From NCBI GenBank assembly GCA_947499715.1, contig CANMPL010000004.1, positions 1-64,000 on the forward strand: a stretch of 64,000 bases of DNA, given 5' to 3'. The notes beneath the pieces were generated by a model. The model ran no database searches and was not told the origin of the DNA. It worked only from the letters and a program-made list of their open reading frames with translations. Both the position numbers and the translations under genes were made by a program. Shown piece by piece: positions 10,715 to 19,265 of the stretch. The number at the start of each line of letters is the position of its first letter. Positions within the stretch are counted from its first letter, which is position 1. This DNA comes from an uncultured Paracoccaceae bacterium (GTDB taxonomy: Bacteria > Pseudomonadota > Alphaproteobacteria > Rhodobacterales > Rhodobacteraceae).

Positions 10715-10736
10715 GCCGGTCTAAAGCCCGGCCTAC
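10715..10736 (-). repeat. REP-like element, second copy, reverse strand
   Basis: On the minus strand GTAG (plus CTAC at 10733-10736) precedes an imperfect hairpin with a GCCGG/CCGGC stem. It shares the head TGTAGG-NN-GGGC with the element at 8126-8148 but has a different stem. It lies just after ctaE and before the terminator. Confidence 0.5.
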
Positions 10737-10748
10737 ACACACCAATTG

Positions 10749-10774
10749 GGCGGTCCTTTGGGGCCGCCTTTTTT
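10749..10774 (+). terminator. Rho-independent terminator of the ctaC-ctaE operon
   Basis: An 8-bp GC-rich stem (10749-10756 with 10761-10768, one G-T pair) with a TTTG loop is followed by six T (10769-10774). It lies 40 bases after ctaE and 70 bases before the SURF1 start, so it should end the oxidase operon transcript and let SURF1-thrC be separately controlled. Confidence 0.85.
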
Positions 10775-10843
10775 GTGGCGTCGGACGGGGTTCACCCCGG
10801 CAGCGATCACAGCTATAGACGCGGGCGAACAAAGGGGCGGACC

Positions 10844-11512
10844 TTGCGCAAGATCATCTTTCCATTGCTGCTGACGTTGGCGGGCTGCGCTGTGCTGCTT
10901 TGGCTTGGCATCTGGCAGATGCAGCGTCTTGACTGGAAAGAGGGCGTGCTGGCCGAGATCGACGCCCGCATGGCCGGCGACGCGGTCCTATTGCCCGCGA
11001 CCCCAACCGAAGACGCGGATGAATATCGCGCGGTGACGGCCACGGGGACGACTGGCACGACAGAGCTGCATGTCCTCACCTCTGGCACGGCCGCAGGCAC
11101 CGGTTACCGCGTGATCACGACGCTGGACACCGGCGATCGCGTGGTATTGCTGGACAAGGGGCTGCTGCCGCTCGAGGCGAAAGACACAACGGCGCCCGAA
11201 GCCACCACCAATGTAACAGGCAATCTGTTGTGGCCGGATGACGTGAACTCCGCGACCCCCGCACCGGATCTTGGCGAAAACATCTGGTTTGGCCGCGACG
11301 TGGCGGCCATGGCCGATGCCTTGGGGGCAGAGCCGATCATGGTCATCGCCGCGCAAATGTCGCCAGCCGACCCGCGCACGACGCTGTTGCCCATCGACAG
11401 CGCGGGCATCAAGAACGATCACTGGGAATATGCGGTGACCTGGTTTGGCCTTGCCGCCGTCTGGGCCATCATGGGGGTCGTTTTGATCCGCCGCACCCTG
11501 CAAAAGGACTGA
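10844..11512 (+). CDS. SURF1-family oxidase assembly protein
   Basis: The 222-residue protein belongs to the SURF1 family, which helps insert heme A into oxidase subunit I. Two membrane helices flank a periplasmic domain: IIFPLLLTLAGCAVLLWLGIWQMQRLDWK near the N-terminus (about 4-32) and a C-terminal helix (about 194-216) after the conserved NDHWEYAVTWFGLA. The start is taken as TTG at 10844 behind AAAGGGGCGG; the only longer frame begins with GTG inside the terminator's T-tract and adds an unlikely leader. Placement right after ctaE and before thrC is the usual Rhodobacterales order. Confidence 0.9.
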   Translation: MRKIIFPLLLTLAGCAVLLWLGIWQMQRLDWKEGVLAEIDARMAGDAVLLPATPTEDADEYRAVTATGTTGTTELHVLTSGTAAGTGYRVITTLDTGDRVVLLDKGLLPLEAKDTTAPEATTNVTGNLLWPDDVNSATPAPDLGENIWFGRDVAAMADALGAEPIMVIAAQMSPADPRTTLLPIDSAGIKNDHWEYAVTWFGLAAVWAIMGVVLIRRTLQKD

Positions 11513-11516
11513 CGCC

Positions 11517-12902
11517 ATGCGTTATATCTCGACCCGGGGCCAAGCACCCGACCTGACATTCGAAGAGGCAATGCTGACCGGCCTTGCGCGCGACGGCGGC
11601 CTATATGTGCCAGAGGCGATCCCAACCCTCTCGCCCGATCAAGTCGCCGTAATGGCAGGTCAATCCTATGAGGATGTGGCCTTTGCCGTGATGGGCCCCT
11701 TCATCGGCGACACCTTCACCGACGCCGAATTCAAGACGCTGATTGCCAATGCCTACGCAGGCTTTGGCCACGCTGCTCGCGCGCCCTTGGTGCAACTGGC
11801 CCCCAACCATTTCCTGCTGGAACTGTTTCACGGGCCAACGCTGGCCTTCAAAGATTTCGCCATGCAGCTGATCGGTCAGATGTTTCAAAAGGCATTGGGC
11901 CGGTCGGGCAAGCGCGTGACGATCGTTGGCGCGACATCCGGTGATACCGGGTCGGCCGCGATTGAGGCGTTCCGCGGCCTTGATGCCGTCGACGTCTTTA
12001 TCCTGTATCCCCATGGCCGGGTCAGCGAAGTGCAGCGCCGCCAGATGACCACCCCAACCGAGGCCAACGTGCACGCGCTGGCCGTTGATGGCGACTTTGA
12101 TGATTGCCAAGCCATGGTCAAAGACATGTTCAACGACTTTGCCTTCCGCGAGGCGGTGTCATTGGCGGGGGTGAACTCTATCAACTGGGGCCGCGTTCTG
12201 GCGCAGGTGGTCTATTACTTTACCTCTGCGGTGACGTTGGGCGCGCCGCACCGCGAGGTGTCATTCACCGTGCCAACGGGCAATTTTGGCGACATCTTTG
12301 CAGGCTATATCGCCAAGCGCATGGGCCTGCCGATTGCGGATCTGGTGGTCGCGACAAACACCAACGACATTCTGCACCGCACGCTGGAAACCGGGGCCTA
12401 CACCAAAGAAGGTGTGACGCCGACGATCAGCCCGTCGATGGATATCCAAGTATCGTCGAACTTTGAGCGCGCTCTGTTTGACGCCTACGACCGCGATGGC
12501 GCTGCAGTGGCGCAACAGATGGAAGACCTCAAATCGGGGGGCTTTCAGATCAGCCAAGGGGCATACCAGGCACTCAAAGACACCTACCAATCGGGCCGCG
12601 CATCAGAGGATGAAACCAGCACCGCGATCAAGACCTACCGCGCCCAACATGGCGAGTTGCTTTGCCCGCATTCCGCCGTCGGCGTCCACGTGGCAGAGGC
12701 CCATCTGGGCACAACCCCGATGGTCACTTTGGCCACCGCGCACCCCGCAAAATTCCCTGCCGCGGTCGAGGCGGCAACCGGTGTGCATCCCCCCTTGCCG
12801 CCGCGCATGGCGGACCTGTATGACCGGCCAGAGCGCGTGACCCGCGTCGCAAATGACCTTGCCGCAATTCAGGCCATCATCACGGAACGGACCGCCCATT
12901 GA
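11517..12902 (+). CDS. thrC: Threonine synthase
   Basis: The 461-residue PLP enzyme converts O-phosphohomoserine to threonine. The PLP lysine is K112 in HGPTLAFKDFAMQL, and the phosphate-binding loop appears as GATSGDTGSAAIEAF (about 140-154). NFGDIFAGYIAKRMGLP and the C-terminal TAHPAKFP are typical of the long (class II) threonine synthases. The ATG lies four bases after the SURF1 stop. The M16 peptidase start (TTG) overlaps the thrC stop by four bases, so the two are coupled. Confidence 0.97.
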   Translation: MRYISTRGQAPDLTFEEAMLTGLARDGGLYVPEAIPTLSPDQVAVMAGQSYEDVAFAVMGPFIGDTFTDAEFKTLIANAYAGFGHAARAPLVQLAPNHFLLELFHGPTLAFKDFAMQLIGQMFQKALGRSGKRVTIVGATSGDTGSAAIEAFRGLDAVDVFILYPHGRVSEVQRRQMTTPTEANVHALAVDGDFDDCQAMVKDMFNDFAFREAVSLAGVNSINWGRVLAQVVYYFTSAVTLGAPHREVSFTVPTGNFGDIFAGYIAKRMGLPIADLVVATNTNDILHRTLETGAYTKEGVTPTISPSMDIQVSSNFERALFDAYDRDGAAVAQQMEDLKSGGFQISQGAYQALKDTYQSGRASEDETSTAIKTYRAQHGELLCPHSAVGVHVAEAHLGTTPMVTLATAHPAKFPAAVEAATGVHPPLPPRMADLYDRPERVTRVANDLAAIQAIITERTAH

Positions 12903-14164
12903 CGATTGAACTGCACACATTGTCCAACGGTCTGCGGATCGTCACGGAACATATGCCCGGCCTGCATTCGGCCAGTATCGGCGTCTGGGTCCAGGCGGGC
13001 GGGCGGCACGAGCGCGAAGAGCAAAACGGCATCGCGCATTTTCTGGAACACATGGCGTTCAAGGGCACCAAGACCCGCAGCGCCCTGCAGATTGCCGAGG
13101 CGATCGAAGATGTGGGCGGTTATATCAACGCCTACACCAGCCGCGAGGCGACAGCCTATTATGCCCGCGTTTTGGAAAACGACGTGCCACTGGCGTTGAA
13201 CGTCTTGTCCGATATCTTGCTGAACCCCGTCATGTCCGATGCCGACGTCGAGATTGAGCGCGGCGTGATCCTGCAAGAGATCGGCATGACGCTTGATACG
13301 CCCGACGACATCATCTTCGACTGGCTGCAAGAAGTGGCCTATCCCGATCAGGCGCTTGGTCGCAGTATCCTTGGCCCGCAGGAACGTGTGTCTGGCTTTG
13401 GCGGCGACGACCTGCGCGGTTTCATGGGCGAACATTACGGGCCAGAGCAGATGATCCTTGCTGCCGCTGGCGGTATTGATCACGACGCGATTGTCGCGCA
13501 GGCTGAAACGCTGTTTGGCCACCTCAGCCCGATTGCCCGGCCTGCAAATCTGGTGCAGCCCGCGGCCTTTGGTGGCGGCGAAGTCCGGCGCAACAAGGAC
13601 CTTGAGCAAGTGCATTTCGCGCTTGCACTTGAAGGGCCAAACTACCGCGACCCTGCGATTTACACCGCACAGATCTATGCATCTGTTATGGGCGGCGGCG
13701 TGTCCTCGCGGCTGTTTCAGGAAATCCGCGAAAAACGCGGGCTGTGCTATACCGTTTTTGCACAGGCGGGCGCCTATGAGGACACCGGCCTTGCCACGAT
13801 CTATGCGGGCACCAGTGCCGAACAAATCGGCGAACTGGCCGAGGTCACAATCGACGAAATGAAGCGTGCTGCCGATGATATGACGGCCGCCGAAGTGGCC
13901 CGCGCCCGCGCGCAGATGAAAGCCGGCCTTTTGATGGGGTTGGAAAGCCCGTCGAACCGGGCCGAACGTCTGGCGCGTCTGCTGTCGATGTGGGACCGGA
14001 TCCCAAGCATCTCTGAGACGATTGAACACGTTGATGCCGTGACCACCGGTGACGTCAAAGCCTTTGCCGCGCAGATGGCCGAAACCGGGACCGCAATGGC
14101 GCTTTATGGTCCTACTGACAACGCGCCGACCCTTGCGGCGCTACAGGCAAGGCTCGCTGCCTAA
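12899..14164 (+). CDS. M16-family zinc peptidase (mitochondrial processing peptidase-like)
   Basis: The 421-residue protein has the inverted zinc motif HFLEH (H47, E50, H51) and the distal ligand E127 in GVILQEIGM, so the active site looks complete. The C-terminal half shows GGGVSSRLFQEIREKRGL, the M16 signature. These alphaproteobacterial peptidases are the relatives of the mitochondrial processing peptidase beta subunit and cleave small peptides. The start is TTG at 12899, overlapping the thrC stop (TTGA); the protein begins MTIELHTLSNGLRI, as homologues do. The following GNAT gene overlaps its stop by one base (TAATG). Confidence 0.94.
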   Translation: MTIELHTLSNGLRIVTEHMPGLHSASIGVWVQAGGRHEREEQNGIAHFLEHMAFKGTKTRSALQIAEAIEDVGGYINAYTSREATAYYARVLENDVPLALNVLSDILLNPVMSDADVEIERGVILQEIGMTLDTPDDIIFDWLQEVAYPDQALGRSILGPQERVSGFGGDDLRGFMGEHYGPEQMILAAAGGIDHDAIVAQAETLFGHLSPIARPANLVQPAAFGGGEVRRNKDLEQVHFALALEGPNYRDPAIYTAQIYASVMGGGVSSRLFQEIREKRGLCYTVFAQAGAYEDTGLATIYAGTSAEQIGELAEVTIDEMKRAADDMTAAEVARARAQMKAGLLMGLESPSNRAERLARLLSMWDRIPSISETIEHVDAVTTGDVKAFAAQMAETGTAMALYGPTDNAPTLAALQARLAA

Positions 14165-14748
14165 TGCTGGGGCGGGGGCGCAAGCTGCGGCTTGAAACGG
14201 ATCGCATGACATTGCGACCGCCTCAACATTCCGACTTTCGTGCATGGGCCGCCATGCGCGACAGCAGCCGCGATTTTCTAACCCCGTGGGAGCCGACATG
14301 GGCACCCGACCACCTGAGCCGCAAGGCCTTTACCAACCGGGTCTATTGGGCGCAGCGGTCGATCAACAACGGCTCTGCCGTGCCGCTGTTTCTGGTGCGG
14401 CGCGAAGACGATGCCTTGCTGGGCGCAATCACCCTGGACAACATTCGCCGTGGCCCCGCGCAGGCGGGCACCACCGGCTATTGGGTCGGGGCGGCCTATG
14501 CCCGTCAGGGCTACATGCGCGAAGCGATCCAAGCCGTTGTTCACTATGCCTTTCAGGTGCTTGACCTCAGCCGGATCGAGGCGGGCTGCCTGCCTGAAAA
14601 CACCGCCAGCCGCCGTCTTTTGGAACAATGCGGCTATAAATACGAGGGCGTCGCGCAAAGCTATTTGCAGATCAACGGACGCTGGCGGAACCACGTGTTA
14701 TACGCCAATTTGCGCCACGACCGGCGTGGCAAGACGGATGCCGGCTAA
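14164..14748 (+). CDS. RimJ/RimL-type N-acetyltransferase
   Basis: The 194-residue GNAT protein resembles RimJ, which acetylates the N-terminus of ribosomal protein S5. Visible features are LRLETDRMTLRPPQHSDFRAWAAMR at the N-terminus (about 7-31), YWVGAAYARQGYMREAIQAVV (about 104-124, acetyl-CoA loop) and the C-terminal ENTASRRLLEQCGYKYEG. The ATG overlaps the stop of the M16 peptidase. It is the last gene of the thrC-M16-GNAT set. The substrate is inferred from family resemblance only. Confidence 0.88.
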   Translation: MLGRGRKLRLETDRMTLRPPQHSDFRAWAAMRDSSRDFLTPWEPTWAPDHLSRKAFTNRVYWAQRSINNGSAVPLFLVRREDDALLGAITLDNIRRGPAQAGTTGYWVGAAYARQGYMREAIQAVVHYAFQVLDLSRIEAGCLPENTASRRLLEQCGYKYEGVAQSYLQINGRWRNHVLYANLRHDRRGKTDAG

Positions 14749-14827
14749 CCTGTCCCAAGAGACAGGCATCTCAAGAGGTTAAACTATGTTAAGATGTTCC
14801 CATTGAAACCAAGGGGGACATTTTGTC

Positions 14828-15160
14828 ATGGCACTTTTCTGCACACATTTGCGCTACACCGACGAGGCGCTGATCGGCATCATCAAGAACAAGGAAGACA
14901 GGTCCGTGATGGCCCGCAAGGCGATTGAATCCGCAGGCGGCACATATCACGGCATGTATGGGATGTTGGGCCAGGACCACCACGTCATGGTCATCGCTGA
15001 TATGCCCTCAATTACCGAACATTTGGCTGTGGTCATGATGGTCATGGGCGGCGGATCCGTCGAGGACGTCAAGACAATCACGCTTTACGAAGGGGCCGAT
15101 GTGGTCGCCGCAGCGACGATGGCGGCGGGCGGATCTGTGGATTACAGCCCAGTCAGCTAA
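14828..15160 (+). CDS. GYD-domain protein
   Basis: The 110-residue protein matches the GYD family (named for its conserved Gly-Tyr-Asp), seen here as HGMYGMLGQDHHVMVIADMP (about 49-68). It has a ferredoxin-like alpha/beta pattern and a hydrophobic VVMMVMGGGS stretch. No enzymatic role is established for the family. The ATG follows a GGGGAC sequence after a 79-base gap from the acetyltransferase gene. No neighbour suggests a pathway. Confidence 0.85.
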   Translation: MALFCTHLRYTDEALIGIIKNKEDRSVMARKAIESAGGTYHGMYGMLGQDHHVMVIADMPSITEHLAVVMMVMGGGSVEDVKTITLYEGADVVAAATMAAGGSVDYSPVS

Positions 15161-15212
15161 GTCAGGCGCAAACCGGGTTGACCCTGCCAATGCATTGGGC
15201 AAGGTCAGCCCC

Positions 15213-16121
15213 ATGCGTTTGACCCTTTGTCTTGCTTTCTTGTCCTGCCTTGCGTTGGCGGCCTGTGGCTATGTGCCGCTGGCCAAATCTGGCGCGGATG
15301 ATCCTTTGCGATATGACGCAGCGAAGGTCGCGCGCGCAGACAGGATCGCGGTGTTCATTCCCGGCGCGCTGTCCTCGGTCAATGTCTTTGATGGCTCGCA
15401 GAATTGGGAAGACGCAGGTTATGCCCGCGCCTTTTACCGCTATCCCGGCCTTGATGGCATGGCGGTTGACCATCACGTTGACCCGCCGACCGCCGCAGCC
15501 CGGATTGCCGAATTCGCCAATCGCTACCCCGACAAGGACGTGGCCCTCATCGGCTATTCCACCGGCGGGTTGATCGCCCTAGAGGCGGCTGCCGATATCA
15601 CCAAGGGCCGACAGGTCCACGTCGCGGCAATGTCGACGGCTGTTGAATATGCCGGCGGCTTTGGCACCATCGGGCGCGGTGCGCGCGATATTCTGGGCGC
15701 GGTTATCGCTACCAAATCTCTGCGCAAGGCCGACATCTGGAAACACTATTGGTCAGGCCTGCTGTTCGGACCAGAGGCCTTGAAAGACCCCGCATTGGAA
15801 GCACCGTTGGAACAAAAGATCGCAGAGGGCGAACGGATCTACGTCAAGCTCGACCCGCAAATCGCGATTGCCCATGCGCTTGCCCTGCCGGGCTGGGAGC
15901 TGCCCGAGGATCTTGATCTGACCGGGGTCGAGACGGCCTTTTTCATCGGGCTGAACGATCCGGTCTTTTCGGTGCGCCAGACCACGACCTTTGCCGCCCA
16001 GATCGGCGGCGTGCCGGTCTATGGCTATCCGGGGCAGGGGCATCTGCTGTTCTTTACCCGCCCCGATGTGTTTCGCGATATGCTGCAATTTGCACAGGGT
16101 GAGGATCCGTTGGCCCCCTAG
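15213..16121 (+). CDS. Alpha/beta-hydrolase lipoprotein
   Basis: The 302-residue protein begins with a lipoprotein signal (MRLTLCLAFLSCLALAAC, lipobox LAAC, so C18 would be the lipidated residue). An alpha/beta-hydrolase fold follows, with the nucleophile elbow GYSTGG (about 115-120) and a C-terminal YPGQGHLLFFTRPD that supplies the histidine. It is probably a periplasm-facing esterase or lipase-like enzyme; the substrate is unknown. The ATG at 15213 was chosen because it starts the signal peptide; a frame open from 15099 has no signal. A strong terminator follows. Confidence 0.85.
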   Translation: MRLTLCLAFLSCLALAACGYVPLAKSGADDPLRYDAAKVARADRIAVFIPGALSSVNVFDGSQNWEDAGYARAFYRYPGLDGMAVDHHVDPPTAAARIAEFANRYPDKDVALIGYSTGGLIALEAAADITKGRQVHVAAMSTAVEYAGGFGTIGRGARDILGAVIATKSLRKADIWKHYWSGLLFGPEALKDPALEAPLEQKIAEGERIYVKLDPQIAIAHALALPGWELPEDLDLTGVETAFFIGLNDPVFSVRQTTTFAAQIGGVPVYGYPGQGHLLFFTRPDVFRDMLQFAQGEDPLAP

Positions 16122-16127
16122 ACGCGC

Positions 16128-16158
16128 AAAGACCGCCACACATGCGGGGCGGTCTTTT
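16128..16158 (+). terminator. Rho-independent terminator after the hydrolase lipoprotein gene
   Basis: A perfect 10-bp stem AAAGACCGCC / GGCGGTCTTT (16128-16137 with 16148-16157) with a ten-base loop ends in TTTT. The flanking A and T runs mean it could work in both directions, also ending the leftward transcript that finishes at 16267. Confidence 0.85.
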
Positions 16159-16266
16159 GAGGCATCTCATGCGCAGGCTCGGCATGTAAATATCATCCAG
16201 TCTGTGAAGTCTGGCAGACAAGCCTCTGCATAGGACCATAGCATAAAAAGCCCTAAAAAGCGCGGG

Positions 16267-17283
16267 CTAAGTTTGCATGTCTTTCAAGCGGTTCAGGACA
16301 TTCAGCCCCTGCATGTCCAGAAAATGCAGGATGTCGATAAAGATCCAGTTCTCGGCCAGCTTGTCGCCATCGCGTCGGTAGATATCGACCACACGCATAT
16401 CCGCCGTCGGCCCCTTGGGCAGACCCATATAGCCGCCCAAAGGGGTGACACTCAGGTTGGCCCAGCCAAAAAAGCCGCCGTAGTTGCCTTCGGCCAGTTT
16501 GGCCTGATGGCCGTGGAAAGTGCGATTGGTCAGATGCTTTCGGAATGGTTGCTGGTGCTGCACGATATAGCGGTCAATCGTGTAGGTTGCGCCAATCCCA
16601 TCTGGCCCCCACCACAGCATATCGTCGTGCCAGCAACGCGAAAGTTCCTCGTGTGGCGTCTCGCGCGGTGTTGATCCTGGCCCGGTGTTGGAATTGGCCG
16701 CAATGTCACCAATCATACGGTTGATCAGATCAAGCGTCGCGGTTCCCACTGCGGGGTCCTGCGCGTCGTACAGCAACCCGTCATGGGTCAGGGGGCCGGG
16801 CTGCACCAAATGCTGCCCTGTCTGCGGCGGCAGCGGGTTTAGCCCGGCCTGATGCATCAGATGCACCAGATCGCAAAACAATGCCGTTTCAACGATCTTG
16901 CCGTCTTGCACGCAGTTAAACTCTGCATAGCGCAGCATGGTGATCTTGCCGGTCGGCGGGATGCCCAGAAATGGCGCGTCAAACAGCCCCATCAGATGTC
17001 CCATCGACACGACCCATGTGCCGGGCCGCCCGCGCGACACATTATCGCCTGCAAAGAAGATATCGGGCCTGCGCTGCACCGATGTCATCGCTGTCAGAAA
17101 AGGCGCCCAAAAGGATGCAGCCACATCGGCAGCGCCATATTGCTCATAAAACGGGTGCATTCCGCGCCAATGCCAATCGGCACTTGTCCGCTCTGCCAAA
17201 ATCCCTGCCACGGTCTCAGGGGTGGCCGCGGCCAGCGCATCATAATGCGCCAGCACAACCGCCTTCGCGTCTTGGAATGTCAT
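16267..17283 (-). CDS. Double-domain SnoaL/NTF2-like protein A
   Basis: The 338-residue protein consists of two SnoaL/NTF2-like alpha+beta-cone domains in tandem (about 1-150 and 180-338). Domain 1 ends with RYAEFNCVQDGKIVETALFC and DLVHLMHQAGLNPLPP; domain 2 carries WWGPDGIGA (224-232) and ends ENWIFIDILHFLDMQGL (311-327). The same two motifs occur in proteins C and D of this island. SnoaL-type proteins catalyse cyclisation, isomerisation, hydration or hydrolysis in polyketide and related chemistry; no specific activity is known for this subgroup. It is the last gene of the leftward operon, two bases after the permease stop, so it is tied to the ABC importer. Confidence 0.78.
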   Translation of the reverse strand: MTFQDAKAVVLAHYDALAAATPETVAGILAERTSADWHWRGMHPFYEQYGAADVAASFWAPFLTAMTSVQRRPDIFFAGDNVSRGRPGTWVVSMGHLMGLFDAPFLGIPPTGKITMLRYAEFNCVQDGKIVETALFCDLVHLMHQAGLNPLPPQTGQHLVQPGPLTHDGLLYDAQDPAVGTATLDLINRMIGDIAANSNTGPGSTPRETPHEELSRCWHDDMLWWGPDGIGATYTIDRYIVQHQQPFRKHLTNRTFHGHQAKLAEGNYGGFFGWANLSVTPLGGYMGLPKGPTADMRVVDIYRRDGDKLAENWIFIDILHFLDMQGLNVLNRLKDMQT

Positions 17284-17285
17284 CG

Positions 17286-18167
17286 TTAGCCTTTAACCGC
17301 ACCTGCTGTCAGACCAGAGACGATCTGTCGCTGGAAGAAAACAATCATCACAAAGAGCGGTGCTGTCACAGACACAACCGCCGCCACCGCAAACATCACG
17401 TTGCCCTTGGTTTGTGTGGTGCCAAGGAACGATGCAAGCTTGGGCACCATGGTCTGGTTTTCCTTGCTCAGCAACATCGCCGAGACGGCAAAGTCGTTAT
17501 AGGCCAGCAGAAAACTAAAGAGGCCGGTGGTAATCACGCCGGGCCACATGACCGGGATGATAACATGGCGGAAGGCCTGAAAACGGGTGCAGCCATCGAC
17601 CATCGCACTTTCGTCCAGATCTTGCGGGATGTTCTTGAAGAACGAATGCAGCATCCACAACGTGAAGGGCTGGTTGATCGCCACAAGCACAATAATCGTT
17701 GTCGATAGGTGCCCCCAAAGGTTCCACTCAAAGAACGGCAGCAAATAGCCCGACACCAGTGTGATGGGCGGCATCGCGCGAAAGATCAGCGCAAAGAACA
17801 AGAACCAGAACGCATAGCGAAAACCAGACCGCGCAAGGGCATATCCCCCCAAGGTGCCGCAGGTCAGCGAAATCGTTACCACAAAGATGCAGACGATGAT
17901 CGTGTTCAGGGCCGCGCGCCAGAATTCCTCTTGCACCCATGCGCCGTAATAACCGTCGCCGGTAAAGGACCCGCCGGTTTCCACAATCGTCAGCGTCCCC
18001 CGGAGGGAGTTCATCCAATCTGCCTTGGAAAAGAAGTCGCCCTCGACCTTGAGCGATCCCCAAAGGGTCCACAGGAATGGGAAGGCGGCCATGATCAGCC
18101 AGATCACCAGAAAGACGGTGGCCAGTAACAGGACTGAAGGCGGGCGGGCGGTGGCTTTGCTGCTCAT
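17286..18167 (-). CDS. CUT1-type sugar ABC transporter permease (MalG-like)
   Basis: The 293-residue inner-membrane protein has six predicted helices. The EAA-loop that contacts the ATPase appears as DLDESAMVDGCTRFQAFRHV (about 191-210), preceded by LWMLHSFFKNIPQ. This is typical of the second permease (MalG/UgpE type) of importers for oligosaccharides, polyols and glycerol-3-phosphate-like compounds. Its stop lies two bases before the SnoaL A start, and it begins three bases after the first permease, so SBP-permease-permease-SnoaL A is one transcript. The matching ATPase is on the divergent transcript. Confidence 0.92.
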   Translation of the reverse strand: MSSKATARPPSVLLLATVFLVIWLIMAAFPFLWTLWGSLKVEGDFFSKADWMNSLRGTLTIVETGGSFTGDGYYGAWVQEEFWRAALNTIIVCIFVVTISLTCGTLGGYALARSGFRYAFWFLFFALIFRAMPPITLVSGYLLPFFEWNLWGHLSTTIIVLVAINQPFTLWMLHSFFKNIPQDLDESAMVDGCTRFQAFRHVIIPVMWPGVITTGLFSFLLAYNDFAVSAMLLSKENQTMVPKLASFLGTTQTKGNVMFAVAAVVSVTAPLFVMIVFFQRQIVSGLTAGAVKG

Positions 18168-18170
18168 GGC

Positions 18171-19196
18171 TCAGGTCCTCGGTGAAAAGTCGCGGTAGGT
18201 GCGTACCAGCACCGGTGAAAGCAAGATAGCGACGCCGATGATCGTCAGCACGGATGTGGCCGCCGCCGATGACAGCAATCGTGTCTCGCCCTGAAGGTCG
18301 TTGAAGATCGCGTAAGACAGCGAAAAGGCATGCGCCTGTGCCTGAAAGCTGACGATTGGTTCAAAGACCCGGAAGTTATCCATCAGCTGGATCAACGCCA
18401 CAAAGGTCGTCAATGGCATCAGGTGCGGGATGACGACATAGCGGATCCGCTCGACCCGGCTGGCGCCGTCGATCACGGCGGCTTCCATCGTGTCCTGATT
18501 CACTGTTTGCAGCCCGGCATAAAAGACCACAAAGGCAAACGGGGCAGAGGACCACACGCCATAGACCATCAGCATGATCCACATCAGTGTCGTATCCGCT
18601 TTGACCGATAGTGAGGGATCATCCGCTAGCCATTGCAGCGCCGTGCCCAGCACGCCGCGGGCGTCCACCATCCAGAACAGGATCAAGGCGCCAACCAAGG
18701 GGGTCACGATCATCGGCAGAAGTGAGAAAAAGATCGTCGGCCCTTTCAGCGCCTTGGCGACTGAATTGACGGCGATGGCAATCAGGAAACCGGCGATAAT
18801 CGTCAGCGGCGTGACGATGAACGTATAGGCCAGGGTGAAGGCCAGCGCGTTGTAGAACGGCAGGTTCATCAAGGCGCGGCCAAAATCGGGTAGCCCATCC
18901 GCATTCACCCAAGCGGTGCCAATTTCGCCTACGGCAAGGTGGTTCCGGTCGGTGTAGATCTCGCTCCCCACGAAGCGGCCCAGCGGTTCTTCATCCTGCA
19001 GCGCTTGCGTGGCTTCTTGGTCAACGGCGGTGGATTCGGTGCAGCCAAACGGGCCGCAGCTTTCAACCGTCACCACGACCTGTTCGTGGGCGGCATACAT
19101 CGATTGCGTGACAACCGATACGATGGGCAGTGCGATGAAAAGCAGCATCAAAACCGCAGATGGTAATACAAACCAAAAGAACGCGCTGTGCTTCAT
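18171..19196 (-). CDS. CUT1-type sugar ABC transporter permease (MalF-like)
   Basis: The 341-residue protein is the first permease of the importer. A first membrane helix (about 7-30) is followed by a roughly 80-residue periplasmic insertion (about 31-110) that contains a close cysteine pair (ESCGPFGCTES). Five more helices follow, and an EAA loop reads TMEAAVIDGASRVERIRYVV (about 235-254). The insertion is longer than in many MalF/UgpA proteins and might take part in substrate delivery; that is inference. A stable hairpin separates it from the upstream binding-protein gene. Confidence 0.92.
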   Translation of the reverse strand: MKHSAFFWFVLPSAVLMLLFIALPIVSVVTQSMYAAHEQVVVTVESCGPFGCTESTAVDQEATQALQDEEPLGRFVGSEIYTDRNHLAVGEIGTAWVNADGLPDFGRALMNLPFYNALAFTLAYTFIVTPLTIIAGFLIAIAVNSVAKALKGPTIFFSLLPMIVTPLVGALILFWMVDARGVLGTALQWLADDPSLSVKADTTLMWIMLMVYGVWSSAPFAFVVFYAGLQTVNQDTMEAAVIDGASRVERIRYVVIPHLMPLTTFVALIQLMDNFRVFEPIVSFQAQAHAFSLSYAIFNDLQGETRLLSSAAATSVLTIIGVAILLSPVLVRTYRDFSPRT

Positions 19197-19231
19197 GACA
19201 ATGCCCCAAAATGAATAAGATGGAAGGTCGA

Positions 19232-19252
19232 AAGGGGGCGAACCGCCCCCTT
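19232..19252 (-). promoter_or_regulatory. Stable hairpin between binding-protein and permease genes
   Basis: A perfect 9-bp GC-rich stem (19232-19240 with 19244-19252) with an AAC loop lies in the 69-base gap of the leftward operon. There is no T-run after it on the minus strand, so it is more likely an mRNA-stabilising or partial-termination element. Such hairpins downstream of binding-protein genes usually raise binding protein over permease levels, as in the E. coli malE-malF gap. Confidence 0.6.
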
Positions 19253-19265
19253 CCAGATTGTCGTC

